Below, piece by piece: positions 1 to 8,562 of a stretch of DNA of 64,000 nucleotides. The stretch comes from Puniceicoccaceae bacterium (GTDB lineage: Bacteria; Verrucomicrobiota; Verrucomicrobiia; Opitutales; Coraliomargaritaceae): assembly GCA_002729725.1 (NCBI GenBank), contig PBYS01000125.1, positions 1 to 64,000 of the forward strand. Reading direction: 5' to 3'. The number at the start of each line of letters is the position of its first letter. Positions within the stretch are counted from its first letter, which is position 1. A program made the translations under genes and the position numbers. The notes below the pieces were generated by a model. That model did no database searches. It was not told where the DNA came from and worked only from the letters and a program-made list of their open reading frames with translations.

Positions 1-597
1 CCTGTTGGGTGTTTCGGTTTTATTTGTTTAAGGCTACTTTAGCCACTGAACCCCAACAGGTTCCACTCTTTTAATAGAATTTATCTCACGAATTCAGGTC
101 TGAGGCAATAAACCAATGAGTGGCACGATCGAACAGGTGAAGTGCTCAAAGGAGTTGACCAACGCGACACTTTGAACGAATGTAGTCTCAGGTAAGCGCA
201 GAAGACGTAGAGGCCGCTTGTAATGAGTGGCAGCCCTCAACGGGTGGGATCCTCGGTTTCTGGGACCTGATTTTTTCATAAGCCCTCTAGGTATTTTGCC
301 TCGGGGGCTTTTGTTTGGACAATTGCCAAGGAGTCTGGCCAGAGCTTGATGCCGTAGCCTTGTAAGCCTGCTTTGTGGCGAATTTACTATTAGGTCGTTT
401 GTTTTGGTTGAGTTTAGGCTGCGCTTATCAGCGTTTACGGCAATCTCGAAGTTGAGTCCAAGCACCAGCTAATCAGCAATTATTCACCATTGGACGTTCA
501 AAGTTGGAGGTTGGACGTTCCCCAGAGGCAGCTGCAAAAGGTGAATTTCAATCTTCGTCGGCCCCGCTGAATCGCGCGAGCTTAAGATTTTAAAAAG
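1..597. other. Intergenic region without a recognised gene
   Basis: Nearly 600 bases with no convincing coding region. The open frames present translate to arginine/leucine-rich sequence with no family resemblance. Visible structures are an inverted repeat at the very left edge (9-base arms at 1-9 and 52-60), a small nested hairpin at 32-44 (GGCTA/TAGCC), and a weak terminator-like hairpin on the + strand at about 280-312 (AAGCCC...GGGCTT followed by a short T run). A heptamer-phased repeat lies at 490-520. The region could hold an unrecognised small RNA or the decayed end of a gene outside the window. Confidence 0.5.
490..520. repeat. Heptamer-phased repeat array
   Basis: Successive 7-base units TTGGACG, TTCAAAG, TTGGAGG, TTGGACG, TTC follow each other without spacers. 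The decamer TTGGACGTTC occurs twice, 21 bases apart. It is the first of several strictly 7-bp-periodic arrays in the intergenic DNA of this window. Confidence 0.6.
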
Positions 598-786
598 TTA
601 CTTTAGCTTCTTAACAATCGCTTCGATTCTCGCGACTAGTTCGTCGGCCGAGAGGTTTTCCGGTAAGGGTTCGCTTGCTTCGACGGTCTCGCCAAGTTCA
701 TCGATCTTGCTTTGCAGAAAGTTCTTTTTCTCCTGAAGGGTATCATCTCGGTTAGCTGGGCTTAAATTGCGCCTTGTCGATCGCTT
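598..786 (-). other. Start-less open frame just downstream of pilT; possible small gene or remnant
   Basis: On the minus strand, directly after the pilT stop codon and in a different frame, an open stretch ends at a TAA at 598-600. Its last 49 codons read as a Lys/Glu-rich, amphipathic helical peptide that looks like real protein (…LQEKKNFLQSKIDEL… …LSADELVARIEAIVKKLK). No ATG, GTG or TTG lies in the open stretch, which is bounded upstream by a TGA at about 787-789 inside pilT. A single-base change in the last codons of pilT would fuse it to PilT. It may be a frameshifted PilT tail, a small gene using a rare start, or coincidence. Confidence 0.35.
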
Positions 787-1798
787 TCATGTAGGCTTCT
801 TCCTGCGTGATGATGTCTTGGTCCAGTAGCTTTTGGAGCGAGACATCCAGCGAGATCATACCTGAGCTACGGTTCTGGTCGATGATATTACGTATGCTGG
901 CGAGCGCGTTATTGCGTATGCAGTTGGGCAGCGAACCGTGCTTGAGTAGAATCTCATGTACCGCGATGCGGCCGCCGTCTTTGCGTTTGCAGAGGAGCTG
1001 CGAGACGATGCCGCGTAGGGTTTCTGCCAGCATGATGCGGGCCTGGTTCTGCTCGTCGGCTGGAAAGGTGTCGACGATACGATCGATTGTTTTGGTGGCA
1101 CTATTGGTGTGCAAGGTGGCGAAGACCAGCATGCCCATCGCTGCGCAATTTAAAGCGAGGCGGATGGTTTCCATGCTGCGCATTTCGCCGATTAAAATGA
1201 CGTCGGGGTCGGCGCGCATGGCCCCGCGCAGACCGGCGGCAAATGAGCGAGAGTGCTCGCCGACTTCGCGGTGCAAGATGGTGCTTTTCTTATCTACGTG
1301 AGAGAATTCGACCGGGTCCTCTAAGGTGATGATTTGGCGTTCGCTGCTCTCATTGATCTGGTCGATAATGGCCGCGAGTGTCGTGGATTTTCCACTACCG
1401 GTGGGGCCGGTGACCAGCACCAGACCTTCTTTGTATTCAGCGATATTTTTAAGTGCAGGCGGCAGGCCGAGCTCGTCGATGCCTGCGATCCGTGAGGGAA
1501 TCTGACGCAGCACGGTGGCCATGCCCTTACTATTGCGAAAGAGGTTCATCCGGAAGCGTGCTTTGCCGGGGATTTCGTGTGCGAGGTCGGCATCGTGGGT
1601 CTTGAGGAAAGACTCCCAGCGGTGCTTGGGCGTGACGGCCTGTAGCATCGATTCCATCTCGCTGGCTTGAATGGGCAGCTCGTTAAGCAGGTGAATGACG
1701 CCATCGATGCGTGTTTTGGGCGGAGCACCCACGGAGAGGTGGAGGTCGGAGCCGCCTCGTTCGAGCATTTCTGTGAGCAGTGTGTTTAAAGTGTTCAT
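752..1798 (-). CDS. pilT: Twitching-motility ATPase, PilT family (paralog 1)
   Basis: A cytoplasmic hexameric secretion-type ATPase that powers depolymerisation (retraction) of type IV pili. The 348-residue length is normal for PilT. Seen in the sequence: an N-terminal GGSDLHLSVG segment typical of PilT/PilB, Walker A GPTGSGKS at residues 131-138, an Asp box (TLEDPVE), Walker B LIGEMR near 202-207, a His box (ATLHTNSA), and a PilT-like SIRNIIDQ motif near the C terminus in place of AIRNLIRE. It lies 22 bp downstream of a second PilT paralog on the same strand, so the two are probably one operon. Two PilT-like ATPases side by side resemble the PilT/PilU pair of proteobacteria; which one is the main motor cannot be told here. 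Confidence 0.9.
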   Translation of the reverse strand: MNTLNTLLTEMLERGGSDLHLSVGAPPKTRIDGVIHLLNELPIQASEMESMLQAVTPKHRWESFLKTHDADLAHEIPGKARFRMNLFRNSKGMATVLRQIPSRIAGIDELGLPPALKNIAEYKEGLVLVTGPTGSGKSTTLAAIIDQINESSERQIITLEDPVEFSHVDKKSTILHREVGEHSRSFAAGLRGAMRADPDVILIGEMRSMETIRLALNCAAMGMLVFATLHTNSATKTIDRIVDTFPADEQNQARIMLAETLRGIVSQLLCKRKDGGRIAVHEILLKHGSLPNCIRNNALASIRNIIDQNRSSGMISLDVSLQKLLDQDIITQEEAYMKAIDKAQFKPS

Positions 1799-1820
1799 AT
1801 GGTGGGGAAGTGTGCGGTGC

Positions 1821-3191
1821 TTAGTGGGCGTCTTCGGCGTTGAAGCTGTGCTCGGCCGCAGTTTCGGGGCTGATTTTGCCTTGTCTGAGGAGTTCTTGCA
1901 CGGAGTCGTTCATGGTGCGCATACCGTGCTTCTTGCCGGATTGCATGGCATTTTGGAGCCCGGTTTCTTTACCGTCGCGTATGATATTGGCTACGGCATT
2001 GGTGTTGACTAGTAGTTCGCAGGCGAGCACCGTCTCGTCATCGACGCTGGGCAGTAGGCGCTGGCATAGAATGCCGCGCAGGGAGCCGGCCGTCATCGCG
2101 CGGATCTGGCTTTGCTGCCGTGGTGGGAACACATCGAGTAGACGGTTCAAGGTCGATGCGGCATCGTGGGTGTGCATGGTGGCGATCACCAAGTGCCCGG
2201 TCTCCGCGGCGGTGATGGCCATTTCGATCGTTTCTAGGTCGCGCATTTCGCCGATCACGATAATGTCGGGGTCCTCGCGTAGTGCGGACTTGAGTGCAGA
2301 GTTAAAGGATAGGGTATGATCGCCGATCTGGCGCTGGGTGACAATACTGTTGGCAGACTCTTGCATCACTTCGATCGGATCTTCGACCGTGATGATGTGT
2401 TCTTTGCGGGTCTGATTCAGTTCATTGATCAGGCTGGCGAGTGTCGTGGTTTTACCACTACCGGTGGGGCCTGTGACTAAAATGATGCCGTTGTGGTAGG
2501 TGAGTAGTTGTTGGATGTCGGGCGCATTGGGAAAGCCGAGCTCTTCGAGGCTCATGATGTGGTCGGCCACCACGCGATATACGCCAGAGATACCGTTTTT
2601 GTGCTCCATTAGATTGGCGCGGAAACGCATGCCAGTCTGCGCGTCCTCGTTGTCGATGGTGAGCGCGTAGTCGAGATCCCAGTCGGTCTCGAACTGTTTG
2701 CGCTGTGCATCGCTGAGCAGGATGAGATTCATGCGGCGCGCCAATTCATCGGATAGGGGGGTGTTGCTTAGGTATACAATCCGGCGGTGGTGACGGATGC
2801 GCGGCCGGGCGCCGCCTGTTAGGTGTAAGTCACTGGCGCCGATTTTCTGACATTGGGCGAAGAGCTTTTTCAGGGCGTCGAGTAGTTCGGAGTCCGACAG
2901 CTCATTTAGTGAGGAGAATTCTGGGAAGCCCTCGACGCTGCTTTCGGTTGCTGTGGTGATACCGGGCAGTTCGGGTAGCTCGAATCCTTGTTGCGCATTT
3001 TGCAGTGCGGCATCGACGGCACCTTGCAGGAATTCTGTGTCGCTGACCCAGCCAGTACTGGCTAATAATTTCGCGACGGAGTGAATGTCGGTCTCGGGCT
3101 CGAGATTGACCGCCATGCCGGCGATTTGACCCGTCGTTAACAGTTCGTTGTCAGAGCAAAAGTGAAGTAGCCAGTGGATTTCGGGGCGCAT
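1821..3191 (-). CDS. pilT: PilT-family ATPase with N-terminal extension (paralog 2)
   Basis: A second pilus retraction ATPase, 456 residues, the upstream gene of the pair. The first ~105 residues are an extra domain not found in canonical PilT (acidic, helical, ending FSSLNELSDSELL). The PilT core then starts with GASDLHLTGG. Walker A GPTGSGKTT is at residues 241-249, Walker B IVIGEMRD near 311-318, with the Asp and His boxes (TVEDPIE, ATMHTHDA). The wording GEMRDLETIEMAITAAETGH is very close to canonical PilT. The extension may mediate regulation or partner binding. No pilin or assembly genes are adjacent, so the main pilus cluster must lie elsewhere. The promoter is presumably in the 3192-3350 gap, shared divergently with folB. 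Confidence 0.88.
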   Translation of the reverse strand: MRPEIHWLLHFCSDNELLTTGQIAGMAVNLEPETDIHSVAKLLASTGWVSDTEFLQGAVDAALQNAQQGFELPELPGITTATESSVEGFPEFSSLNELSDSELLDALKKLFAQCQKIGASDLHLTGGARPRIRHHRRIVYLSNTPLSDELARRMNLILLSDAQRKQFETDWDLDYALTIDNEDAQTGMRFRANLMEHKNGISGVYRVVADHIMSLEELGFPNAPDIQQLLTYHNGIILVTGPTGSGKTTTLASLINELNQTRKEHIITVEDPIEVMQESANSIVTQRQIGDHTLSFNSALKSALREDPDIIVIGEMRDLETIEMAITAAETGHLVIATMHTHDAASTLNRLLDVFPPRQQSQIRAMTAGSLRGILCQRLLPSVDDETVLACELLVNTNAVANIIRDGKETGLQNAMQSGKKHGMRTMNDSVQELLRQGKISPETAAEHSFNAEDAH

Positions 3192-3350
3192 GTGCTATGT
3201 TTTTTTTAAAGAGAGTGAAAAATTCGAATACGAACTGTAGACTGATTTGAATCAATCTTTTATGCAAATGTGGGAGCTATTTTAAGCTCTGAATTGTCTC
3301 GGCGGAATTGTGTTCTTTCCATTCGTGACGGCCACGCTTTTATTGCTCGT

Positions 3351-3716
3351 ATGCAGACTGCGAAAATTGAGCTTAAAGAATTGGTATTTTTCGCCCGGCA
3401 TGGACTTCTTGCTGAAGAGGCCGTGCTCGGGCAGCGCTTCCGCGTGGACGTGGTGGCGGAGCTTGATCCCTCGCTGGACCTTGCGCAAGATACGCCGGAG
3501 TCGACGGTCAATTACGTGGAACTCTTCGATACGGTGAAGACGATTTTTACCGGGCAACGCTTTAATATGATTGAGGCGGCGGCGGATCGAATTGCAGCAA
3601 CTATTTTAGAGCGCTTTACCAAGGTTCAATCGGTCGCCGTGACCGTGAAAAAGCCTTCGGTGCCAGTCGATTGTATCTGCGATTATTTTGCTGCGGAGGT
3701 GACACGATGCCGCTAG
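3351..3716 (+). CDS. folB: Dihydroneopterin aldolase
   Basis: Converts 7,8-dihydroneopterin to 6-hydroxymethyl-7,8-dihydropterin plus glycolaldehyde in folate synthesis. The 121-residue product has the FolB signature FFARHGLLAEE near the N terminus, an acidic patch then VNYVELFDTVK, and NMIEAAADRIAATIL with the conserved Glu of the active site. The ATG at 3351 is chosen because the family begins just before this point; a start at 3270 would add 27 residues unlike FolB. The gene overlaps folK by 10 bp, so the two successive pathway steps are translationally linked. Confidence 0.88.
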   Translation: MQTAKIELKELVFFARHGLLAEEAVLGQRFRVDVVAELDPSLDLAQDTPESTVNYVELFDTVKTIFTGQRFNMIEAAADRIAATILERFTKVQSVAVTVKKPSVPVDCICDYFAAEVTRCR

Positions 3717-4216
3717 TGCGGGCATACCTCGCGCTGGGCAGTAACCTCGGCGATCGACTCGCGCAGATGCAGGCCGCACTGGAGCGCTTGACACAGCAGC
3801 CAGCACTGAAGGTGGTGCAGGTGAGCCCCGTCTACGAGAACCGCGCCGTTGGCATGGGGGAAGTGGATGACTTTCTCAATGCGATTGCTGCTGTCGATAC
3901 CTCGCTTGGGCCCTTAGACTTGCTCGATCGTTGCCTGACGGTGGAATCGGAGCTCGGACGTGTGCGCAGCGGGCAGTGGGCCCCGCGCACCATCGATCTG
4001 GATGTGATCGCCTATGGCGAGGCGTCGATCGATCATGAGCGGCTGCAGTTGCCACATCCGCGCATTGAAGAGCGCGATTTCGTGCTGCATCCGCTGCATG
4101 CTCTCGCGCCTGAGCTGCGCATCCGGGGGCAACGTGTGGCGGATTTGGCGTCGATTTTATCGATGGACGAATTGACACTGCGCAGCTGTGAATTACGCCT
4201 GCCTTCTGTTGATTGA
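3707..4216 (+). CDS. folK: 2-amino-4-hydroxy-6-hydroxymethyldihydropteridine pyrophosphokinase
   Basis: Transfers pyrophosphate from ATP to 6-hydroxymethyl-7,8-dihydropterin, the step after FolB. The protein has 169 residues. Motifs seen: ALGSNLGDR at the N terminus, a central DDFLNAIAAVDT segment, and the family signature QWAPRTIDLDVIAYG with the Mg-binding Asp pair, followed by LPHPRIEERDFVLHPL. The start at 3707 is supported by a strong Shine-Dalgarno GGAGGTGA at 3695-3702, inside the end of folB. No folP follows. The next gene starts 11 bp after the stop, so the operon may continue. Confidence 0.92.
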   Translation: MPLVRAYLALGSNLGDRLAQMQAALERLTQQPALKVVQVSPVYENRAVGMGEVDDFLNAIAAVDTSLGPLDLLDRCLTVESELGRVRSGQWAPRTIDLDVIAYGEASIDHERLQLPHPRIEERDFVLHPLHALAPELRIRGQRVADLASILSMDELTLRSCELRLPSVD

Positions 4217-4227
4217 GCTCTTAATTT

Positions 4228-4527
4228 ATGAAACCTGCTATCGAAATCGAATATTGCCCCGGCTGTCGCTGGTTGCTGCGTGCTGCTTGGACGGCGCAGG
4301 AGCTTTTAACTACTTTTGAATCCGAACTGGGCGCTGTCACATTGCGTCCCTCCGATGTCAGCGGCACCTTTCACGTAAGTGTGGAGGGGCAGGCCCTTTG
4401 GGATCGTAAGGCCGAAGGCCGTTTTCCCGAAATGAAAGAGCTGAAACAGCGCGTGCGCGACCATATCGCCCCACAGCGTCATCTGGGGCACAGCGAGCGG
4501 GTAGAGAGGCAAGAGGATGTCCGCTAA
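4228..4527 (+). CDS. SelT/SelW/SelH (Rdx) family CxxC protein
   Basis: A 99-residue protein with the Rdx fold signature: an N-terminal beta strand IEIEYCPGCRW carrying the CxxC redox pair, a helix, then a strand-hairpin (GTFHVSVEGQALWDRKAEGRFPEMKELKQRVRD split over the middle) typical of bacterial SelW-like proteins in which Cys replaces selenocysteine. The family is thioredoxin-like and thought to take part in redox chemistry, but its substrate is unknown. It overlaps the downstream glycosylase gene by 11 bp, implying coupled translation. An oxidative-stress link between the two is only inference. Confidence 0.8.
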   Translation: MKPAIEIEYCPGCRWLLRAAWTAQELLTTFESELGAVTLRPSDVSGTFHVSVEGQALWDRKAEGRFPEMKELKQRVRDHIAPQRHLGHSERVERQEDVR

Positions 4528-5242
4528 TATTTCTGAACAATGTATCGCGGCAGCTGAACGCTTGGCCGACGGGGTGGACGCCTTGGATTTTGCTGCGCCC
4601 ACGACGCATATTTATAACCCACTCCGCTATGCTTGGACGGGGCATCGCAGTTACCTCGAGCAGCATGCGGCTTCGCAGAAAAAGGTGATTTTCATGGGCA
4701 TGAACCCAGGGCCCTTTGGAATGGCGCAAACCGGTGTGCCCTTTGGTGAGGTGGCCATGGTGCGTGACTGGGTGGGTGTTGAAGAAACGATTCTCCGCCC
4801 CGAAAATGTGCATCCGAAACGGCCGATTGAGGGCTTTGCCTGCCAGCGTAGCGAGGTCAGTGGGCGTCGCTTGTGGGGCCTGTTTGCTGAAAAATATCCC
4901 GTCGCAGCTGACTTTTTTGCCGATCACTTTGTGGCGAACTATTGTCCCTTAGTCTTTATGGAGGCGGGCGGTAAAAACCGCACTCCGGATAAATTGCCGG
5001 TCGCGGAAGTCGCGCGCCTCTATGCCGTGTGCGATCAGCACCTGCGTGAGCTAGTCGATCTGATGCAGGCCGAGTGGGTGATTGGGGTGGGGGCCTTTGC
5101 CGAGGCGCGTGCTAAGGAAGCCTTGCTCGGTTATGATCTTAAAATCGGCCGAATTTTGCATCCCAGCCCCGCGAGTCCCGCCGCTAACCGTGGTTGGGCA
5201 TCGCAAGCCGAGCAGCAACTGCAGACGCTAGGCGTCTGGTAA
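4517..5242 (+). CDS. SMUG1-type single-strand-selective uracil-DNA glycosylase
   Basis: A base-excision-repair enzyme that removes uracil (and oxidised pyrimidines in the family) from DNA. The 241-residue length fits bacterial SMUG1. The two family motifs are clear: the active-site loop GMNPGPFGMAQTGVPFGE (about residues 60-77) and the C-terminal HPSPASPAAN intercalating/leucine loop region, with the catalytic His. The middle block FVANYCPLVF also matches. SMUG1 has a patchy distribution in bacteria and is well represented in Verrucomicrobiota and Planctomycetota. A purine-rich GAGAGG lies just upstream of the start. Confidence 0.88.
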   Translation: MSANISEQCIAAAERLADGVDALDFAAPTTHIYNPLRYAWTGHRSYLEQHAASQKKVIFMGMNPGPFGMAQTGVPFGEVAMVRDWVGVEETILRPENVHPKRPIEGFACQRSEVSGRRLWGLFAEKYPVAADFFADHFVANYCPLVFMEAGGKNRTPDKLPVAEVARLYAVCDQHLRELVDLMQAEWVIGVGAFAEARAKEALLGYDLKIGRILHPSPASPAANRGWASQAEQQLQTLGVW

Positions 5243-5368
5243 GCGGGCGTGATTAGCTTGTCCTGGAATACGTTTTGGTAATGTATTTTAATAGCTGGAA
5301 TTATAATAGGCCAACATTCCTTCATTAGTTTCGACTTGTTTTAATTTCAAATACTATTAAGGGATCTT

Positions 5369-6784
5369 ATGTTGAACACTTTAGATTCCTCACCGGCTAC
5401 GGCCTATCCTGAAATCATCCAAGGCGGCATGGGGGCCGGCGTCTCCAATTGGCGCCTAGCCAATGCGGTCGCGAAACGCGGACAGCTGGGGGTGGTTTCG
5501 GGCACCGCGCTGGATACCATTTTGCTGCGTCGTCTCCAGCTGGGGGATCCGGGCGGGCACATGCGTCGTGCTTTAAAAGCATTTCCTTATCCGGAGATGG
5601 TGCAATCTGTGATGGATAAGTGGTACATCGAAGGCGGCAAGCAAGCGGACGAGGCCTATAAGCTCAAGCCGATGCCGACGGTAGACATGCTGCGCGAGGA
5701 TGAGGAGCTACTGATCGTGGCCAACTTTGTAGAGGTGTATTTGGCCAAAGAAGGGCACTCTGGCATGGTGGGGATTAATCTGTTGGAGAAGATACAATTG
5801 CCGACCCTACCTTCCTTATTTGGCGCCATGTTGGCCGATGTGGATGTGGTCTGCATGGGGGGGGGGATACCGCTCGGCATTCCCGGAGCGTTGGATAAGA
5901 TGGCGCAATTGCAACCGGTGGAAATGAAGTTGCACGTGATGGACGCCGATCGTTCGCAGGAATACACCAGCTCATTTCACCCCGGCACCCACGTGTCTGC
6001 CGTGCAGCAGCCTCTGAAGCGACCTTTGTTCTTCGCAGTGATCTCCTCGGACGTGTTGGCCAAGACGCTCGTGAAAAAGGCCAGCGGCAAGGTCGACGGC
6101 TTTGTCATCGAGAATTTCCGAGCTGGCGGGCACAATGCGCCCCCACGGCGTGGCGGTGAGTATACCGAGCGCGATGTCTGCTTGATCGAAAAAGTCGCGG
6201 CGCTGGGCATGCCATTTTGGTTGGCTGGAGGCTGTGCCACACCTACAGCTTTGGCCGAAGCTAAAGCCGCCGGTGCCTGCGGCGTGCAAGTTGGCACCGC
6301 TTTTGCGTGTTGCCAAGAGTCCGGAGTGACCGAGAAGATTAAAGCCGAGATCATTCAGCAGCACCGTGACGGCAGGCTCGAGGTGATTACCGATTTTAAA
6401 GCTTCGCCTACAGGCTATCCCTTCAAGCGTGTCGAGGTGGAAGCCAATCGCAGCCGCGACGCCTGCCGTGCCTGCGATCTTGGTTATTTGCGCCACGTGT
6501 ATGCCAAGGACGATGGCAGCTTGAGCTATCGCTGCCCAGCGAGTCCGCGCAAGCCCTTCTTAAATAAAGGTGGCACCGCCGCAGAAGCCGAAGGCAAGCA
6601 ATGCCTCTGCAATGGTTTACTTGCCACGATTGGTATGGGCACCGTGCGGCGCGGCACTCCGGTGCAGCCCTTAGTTACTTGGGGCGAGGATATGAGCTTT
6701 CTCGATCCGATCCTCGGTTCTGATAAAAACACTTACTCCGCCAACGACGTGATCGACTATATTCTGTCCCCCGTGTTGGCATAA
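5369..6784 (+). CDS. Nitronate monooxygenase-like FMN-dependent oxidoreductase
   Basis: A 471-residue TIM-barrel flavoprotein of the 2-nitropropane dioxygenase/nitronate monooxygenase superfamily, which also contains FabK-type enoyl reductases and PfaD. Seen: [19 protein letters not shown] at the N terminus, [16 protein letters not shown], a phosphate-binding loop [19 protein letters not shown], and WLAGGCATP followed by [15 protein letters not shown]. The C-terminal ~70 residues are cysteine-rich ([27 protein letters not shown]), a feature of a long-form subgroup. The substrate cannot be assigned. An AAGGGA Shine-Dalgarno lies 5 bases before the ATG. The next gene encodes a reductase 26 bp downstream and may be co-transcribed. 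Confidence 0.75.
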   Translation: MLNTLDSSPATAYPEIIQGGMGAGVSNWRLANAVAKRGQLGVVSGTALDTILLRRLQLGDPGGHMRRALKAFPYPEMVQSVMDKWYIEGGKQADEAYKLKPMPTVDMLREDEELLIVANFVEVYLAKEGHSGMVGINLLEKIQLPTLPSLFGAMLADVDVVCMGGGIPLGIPGALDKMAQLQPVEMKLHVMDADRSQEYTSSFHPGTHVSAVQQPLKRPLFFAVISSDVLAKTLVKKASGKVDGFVIENFRAGGHNAPPRRGGEYTERDVCLIEKVAALGMPFWLAGGCATPTALAEAKAAGACGVQVGTAFACCQESGVTEKIKAEIIQQHRDGRLEVITDFKASPTGYPFKRVEVEANRSRDACRACDLGYLRHVYAKDDGSLSYRCPASPRKPFLNKGGTAAEAEGKQCLCNGLLATIGMGTVRRGTPVQPLVTWGEDMSFLDPILGSDKNTYSANDVIDYILSPVLA

Positions 6785-6810
6785 ATTAATTTTTAGCTTA
6801 GATATCTTTC

Positions 6811-7791
6811 ATGCAACAAAACGCGATACGACATCACAGTTTCGGGAAGCCTCTCGAAGTCTTAAAGTTGGAATCTATCGAGCAGCCTCAGCCGCAAGCG
6901 GGCGAGGTGCGCGTGCGCTTGGAACGTGCGACCATCAATCCGTCGGATTATGGGATGATCGGTGGCAGCTATGGCAGCCTACGCGAATTACCTGCAGTGG
7001 CGGGGCGCGAGGGCGTCGGCGTCGTCGAGGCGCTGGGCGCGGGTGTGTCGGGCGTCGAAATCGGCACCCGTGTGCGCTTCCCAGGCGAGGATGGCGCATG
7101 GCAAGCATCTGCCTGTGTCGCGGCGGAAGATTTGCTAGTCGTGCCTGCCGAGGTGCCTGTGGACCAGGCCGCGATTTCATTTATCAATCCACCGACTGCT
7201 TATTGCTTGCTTAAAAAGATCGTGGATCTCCAAGCGGGGGATTGGGTGGTGCAAAACGCCGGTAATTCCGCAGTGGGGCTATCAGTCATTCAAATGGCTA
7301 AAGCCTTCGGCCTCAAAACCATCAGTCAAGTGCGCCGCGAAGAGCTGGTCGAGCCGCTCAAAGCTATGGGCGCGGACCATGTCGTGCTTGAAGGCTCGGG
7401 CTGGCCCAAGAGCGTGGCCGATTTGACGGGAGGGGCACCTGTGCGACTCGCGCTCAATTCCATCGGAGGCGAGAGCGCCATCGATCAGATTAAGGCGCTC
7501 GGTGAAGGTGGCACACAAGTGACTTTCGGGGGCATGGTCGGCGACAAGGTGCGCTTCCCTACACGTTTCCTTATTTTCAACGACGTGCGTCTGACTGGCT
7601 TTTGGTGGGATCAATTTGGCAAGCGCCACGGTGTGGATGCCGTGCGCGCAATCATGGCCGAGGTCTATGCGATGATGGCTGACGGCCGCTTAAAACTACC
7701 GATTGAACAAAGCTATCCTTTCAGTGAATACAAAGCTGCGATTCAGCATGATAGTCAGCCACGTTTAGGTAAGATTTTGCTTCATCCCTAG
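6811..7791 (+). CDS. MDR-superfamily reductase, trans-2-enoyl-CoA reductase/quinone oxidoreductase type
   Basis: A 326-residue zinc-free medium-chain dehydrogenase/reductase. The N-terminal GroES-like domain contains INPSDYGMIGGSYG and AGREGVGVVEALG. The Rossmann domain follows with VVQNAGNSAVGLSVIQMAKAFG, which is the ETR/MECR-type nucleotide motif, and FNDVRLTGFWWDQFGKRHG near the C terminus. These suit a 2-enoyl-thioester reductase using NADPH, but related quinone reductases cannot be excluded. It follows the nitronate-monooxygenase-like gene closely. The last 27 bases are overlapped by the truncated AraC reading frame on the other strand. Confidence 0.75.
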   Translation: MQQNAIRHHSFGKPLEVLKLESIEQPQPQAGEVRVRLERATINPSDYGMIGGSYGSLRELPAVAGREGVGVVEALGAGVSGVEIGTRVRFPGEDGAWQASACVAAEDLLVVPAEVPVDQAAISFINPPTAYCLLKKIVDLQAGDWVVQNAGNSAVGLSVIQMAKAFGLKTISQVRREELVEPLKAMGADHVVLEGSGWPKSVADLTGGAPVRLALNSIGGESAIDQIKALGEGGTQVTFGGMVGDKVRFPTRFLIFNDVRLTGFWWDQFGKRHGVDAVRAIMAEVYAMMADGRLKLPIEQSYPFSEYKAAIQHDSQPRLGKILLHP

Positions 7792-8045
7792 TTCGCTTTG
7801 TTCTTTTAACCACTGTTGTGGCGAGCTTCCGAAGGCTCGTTTAAAGGCTCTGGAAAAGTAGTAAACCGAACTATACCCTAATGTGTCTGCTGTTTCGGAT
7901 ACGCTCAAGTGATTGTGTAGCAGCAGGTCGCGCGAACGGTTGAGTCTGATTTGATTTTCGAACTCTCGCGGTGGGTAGCCTGTTTCGCGTTTGAAGGCGA
8001 AGCTAAAACGAATTTTATATGGGCTATGCGCAAAAGCAGCAAACT
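7765..8045 (-). pseudogene. AraC-family regulator, 5'-truncated remnant
   Basis: The minus strand encodes the C-terminal DNA-binding domain of an AraC/XylS regulator: [17 protein letters not shown], the inter-helix stretch IRLNRSRDLLL, then the second helix-turn-helix VSETADTLGYSSVYYFSRAFKRAFG. The sensor domain and part of the first helix-turn-helix are missing. The frame stays open to an ATG at 8106, but those upstream codons are merely the antisense of the rhamnose isomerase fragment. The ancestral gene was therefore divergent from rhaA and lost its 5' part in the same deletion, with the junction near 8025-8050. A functional DNA-binding stub is possible but unlikely. Confidence 0.8.
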
Positions 8046-8543
8046 GCGCTCTGCTTGGATGCTGGCCACTTTCATCCCACCGAAAGTATCGCGGATAAGA
8101 TCTCATCCGTATTAATGTATGTGCCTGAGCTTTTGTTACATGTCTCGCGCGGTGTGCGTTGGGACAGTGATCATGTGGTGCTCTTTGATGATGCCACGCA
8201 GCAGATTATGCAGGAGCTCGTTCGCTGCGATGCGCTGCCACGCACCCATATCGGCCTTGATTTCTTCGATGCCTCGATCAATCGCATCGCAGCCTGGGCG
8301 ATCGGTACACGCGCGGCGCAAAAGTCTCTATTACTCGCCTTACTCGAGCCGCGCGCTGCATTACGCGAAGCCGAACTTTCCGGCGATTACACCACGCGTT
8401 TGGCCCTGTTGGAACAAGCCAAGGCCTTCCCATGGTCCGCTGTGTGGGCTGAGTTTTGCCAGCGTAATGATGTGCCAGATGAGCTGGGCTTGCTGTCTAA
8501 GGTGAAAGATTATGAGAAAACGGTGTTGTCCGCTAGAAACTAG
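8046..8543 (+). pseudogene. rhaA: L-rhamnose isomerase, C-terminal fragment
   Basis: The plus strand encodes roughly the last 165 residues of L-rhamnose isomerase (full length is about 420). Recognisable blocks are [56 protein letters not shown] and the C-terminal [20 protein letters not shown]. The N-terminal ~60 % and the promoter are absent, and immediately upstream lies the truncated AraC regulator on the opposite strand. An ATG at 8019 keeps the frame open, but the first residues are not RhaA-like. The enzyme would convert L-rhamnose to L-rhamnulose; this copy lacks much of the barrel and should be inactive. No rhaB or rhaD is nearby. Confidence 0.85.
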
Positions 8544-8562
8544 GCGTGGCAGAAAGCGTCCT

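Noticed and set aside
94..465. 123-codon minus-strand frame in the left intergenic region
   Set aside because: Arg/Leu/Pro-rich without motifs; overlaps a terminator-like hairpin. Nothing supports translation.
8019..8106. Shared start regions of the AraC-like and RhaA-like frames as genuine N termini
   Set aside because: Each is merely the other gene read in antisense. Homology to AraC or RhaA begins only on its own side of the junction.
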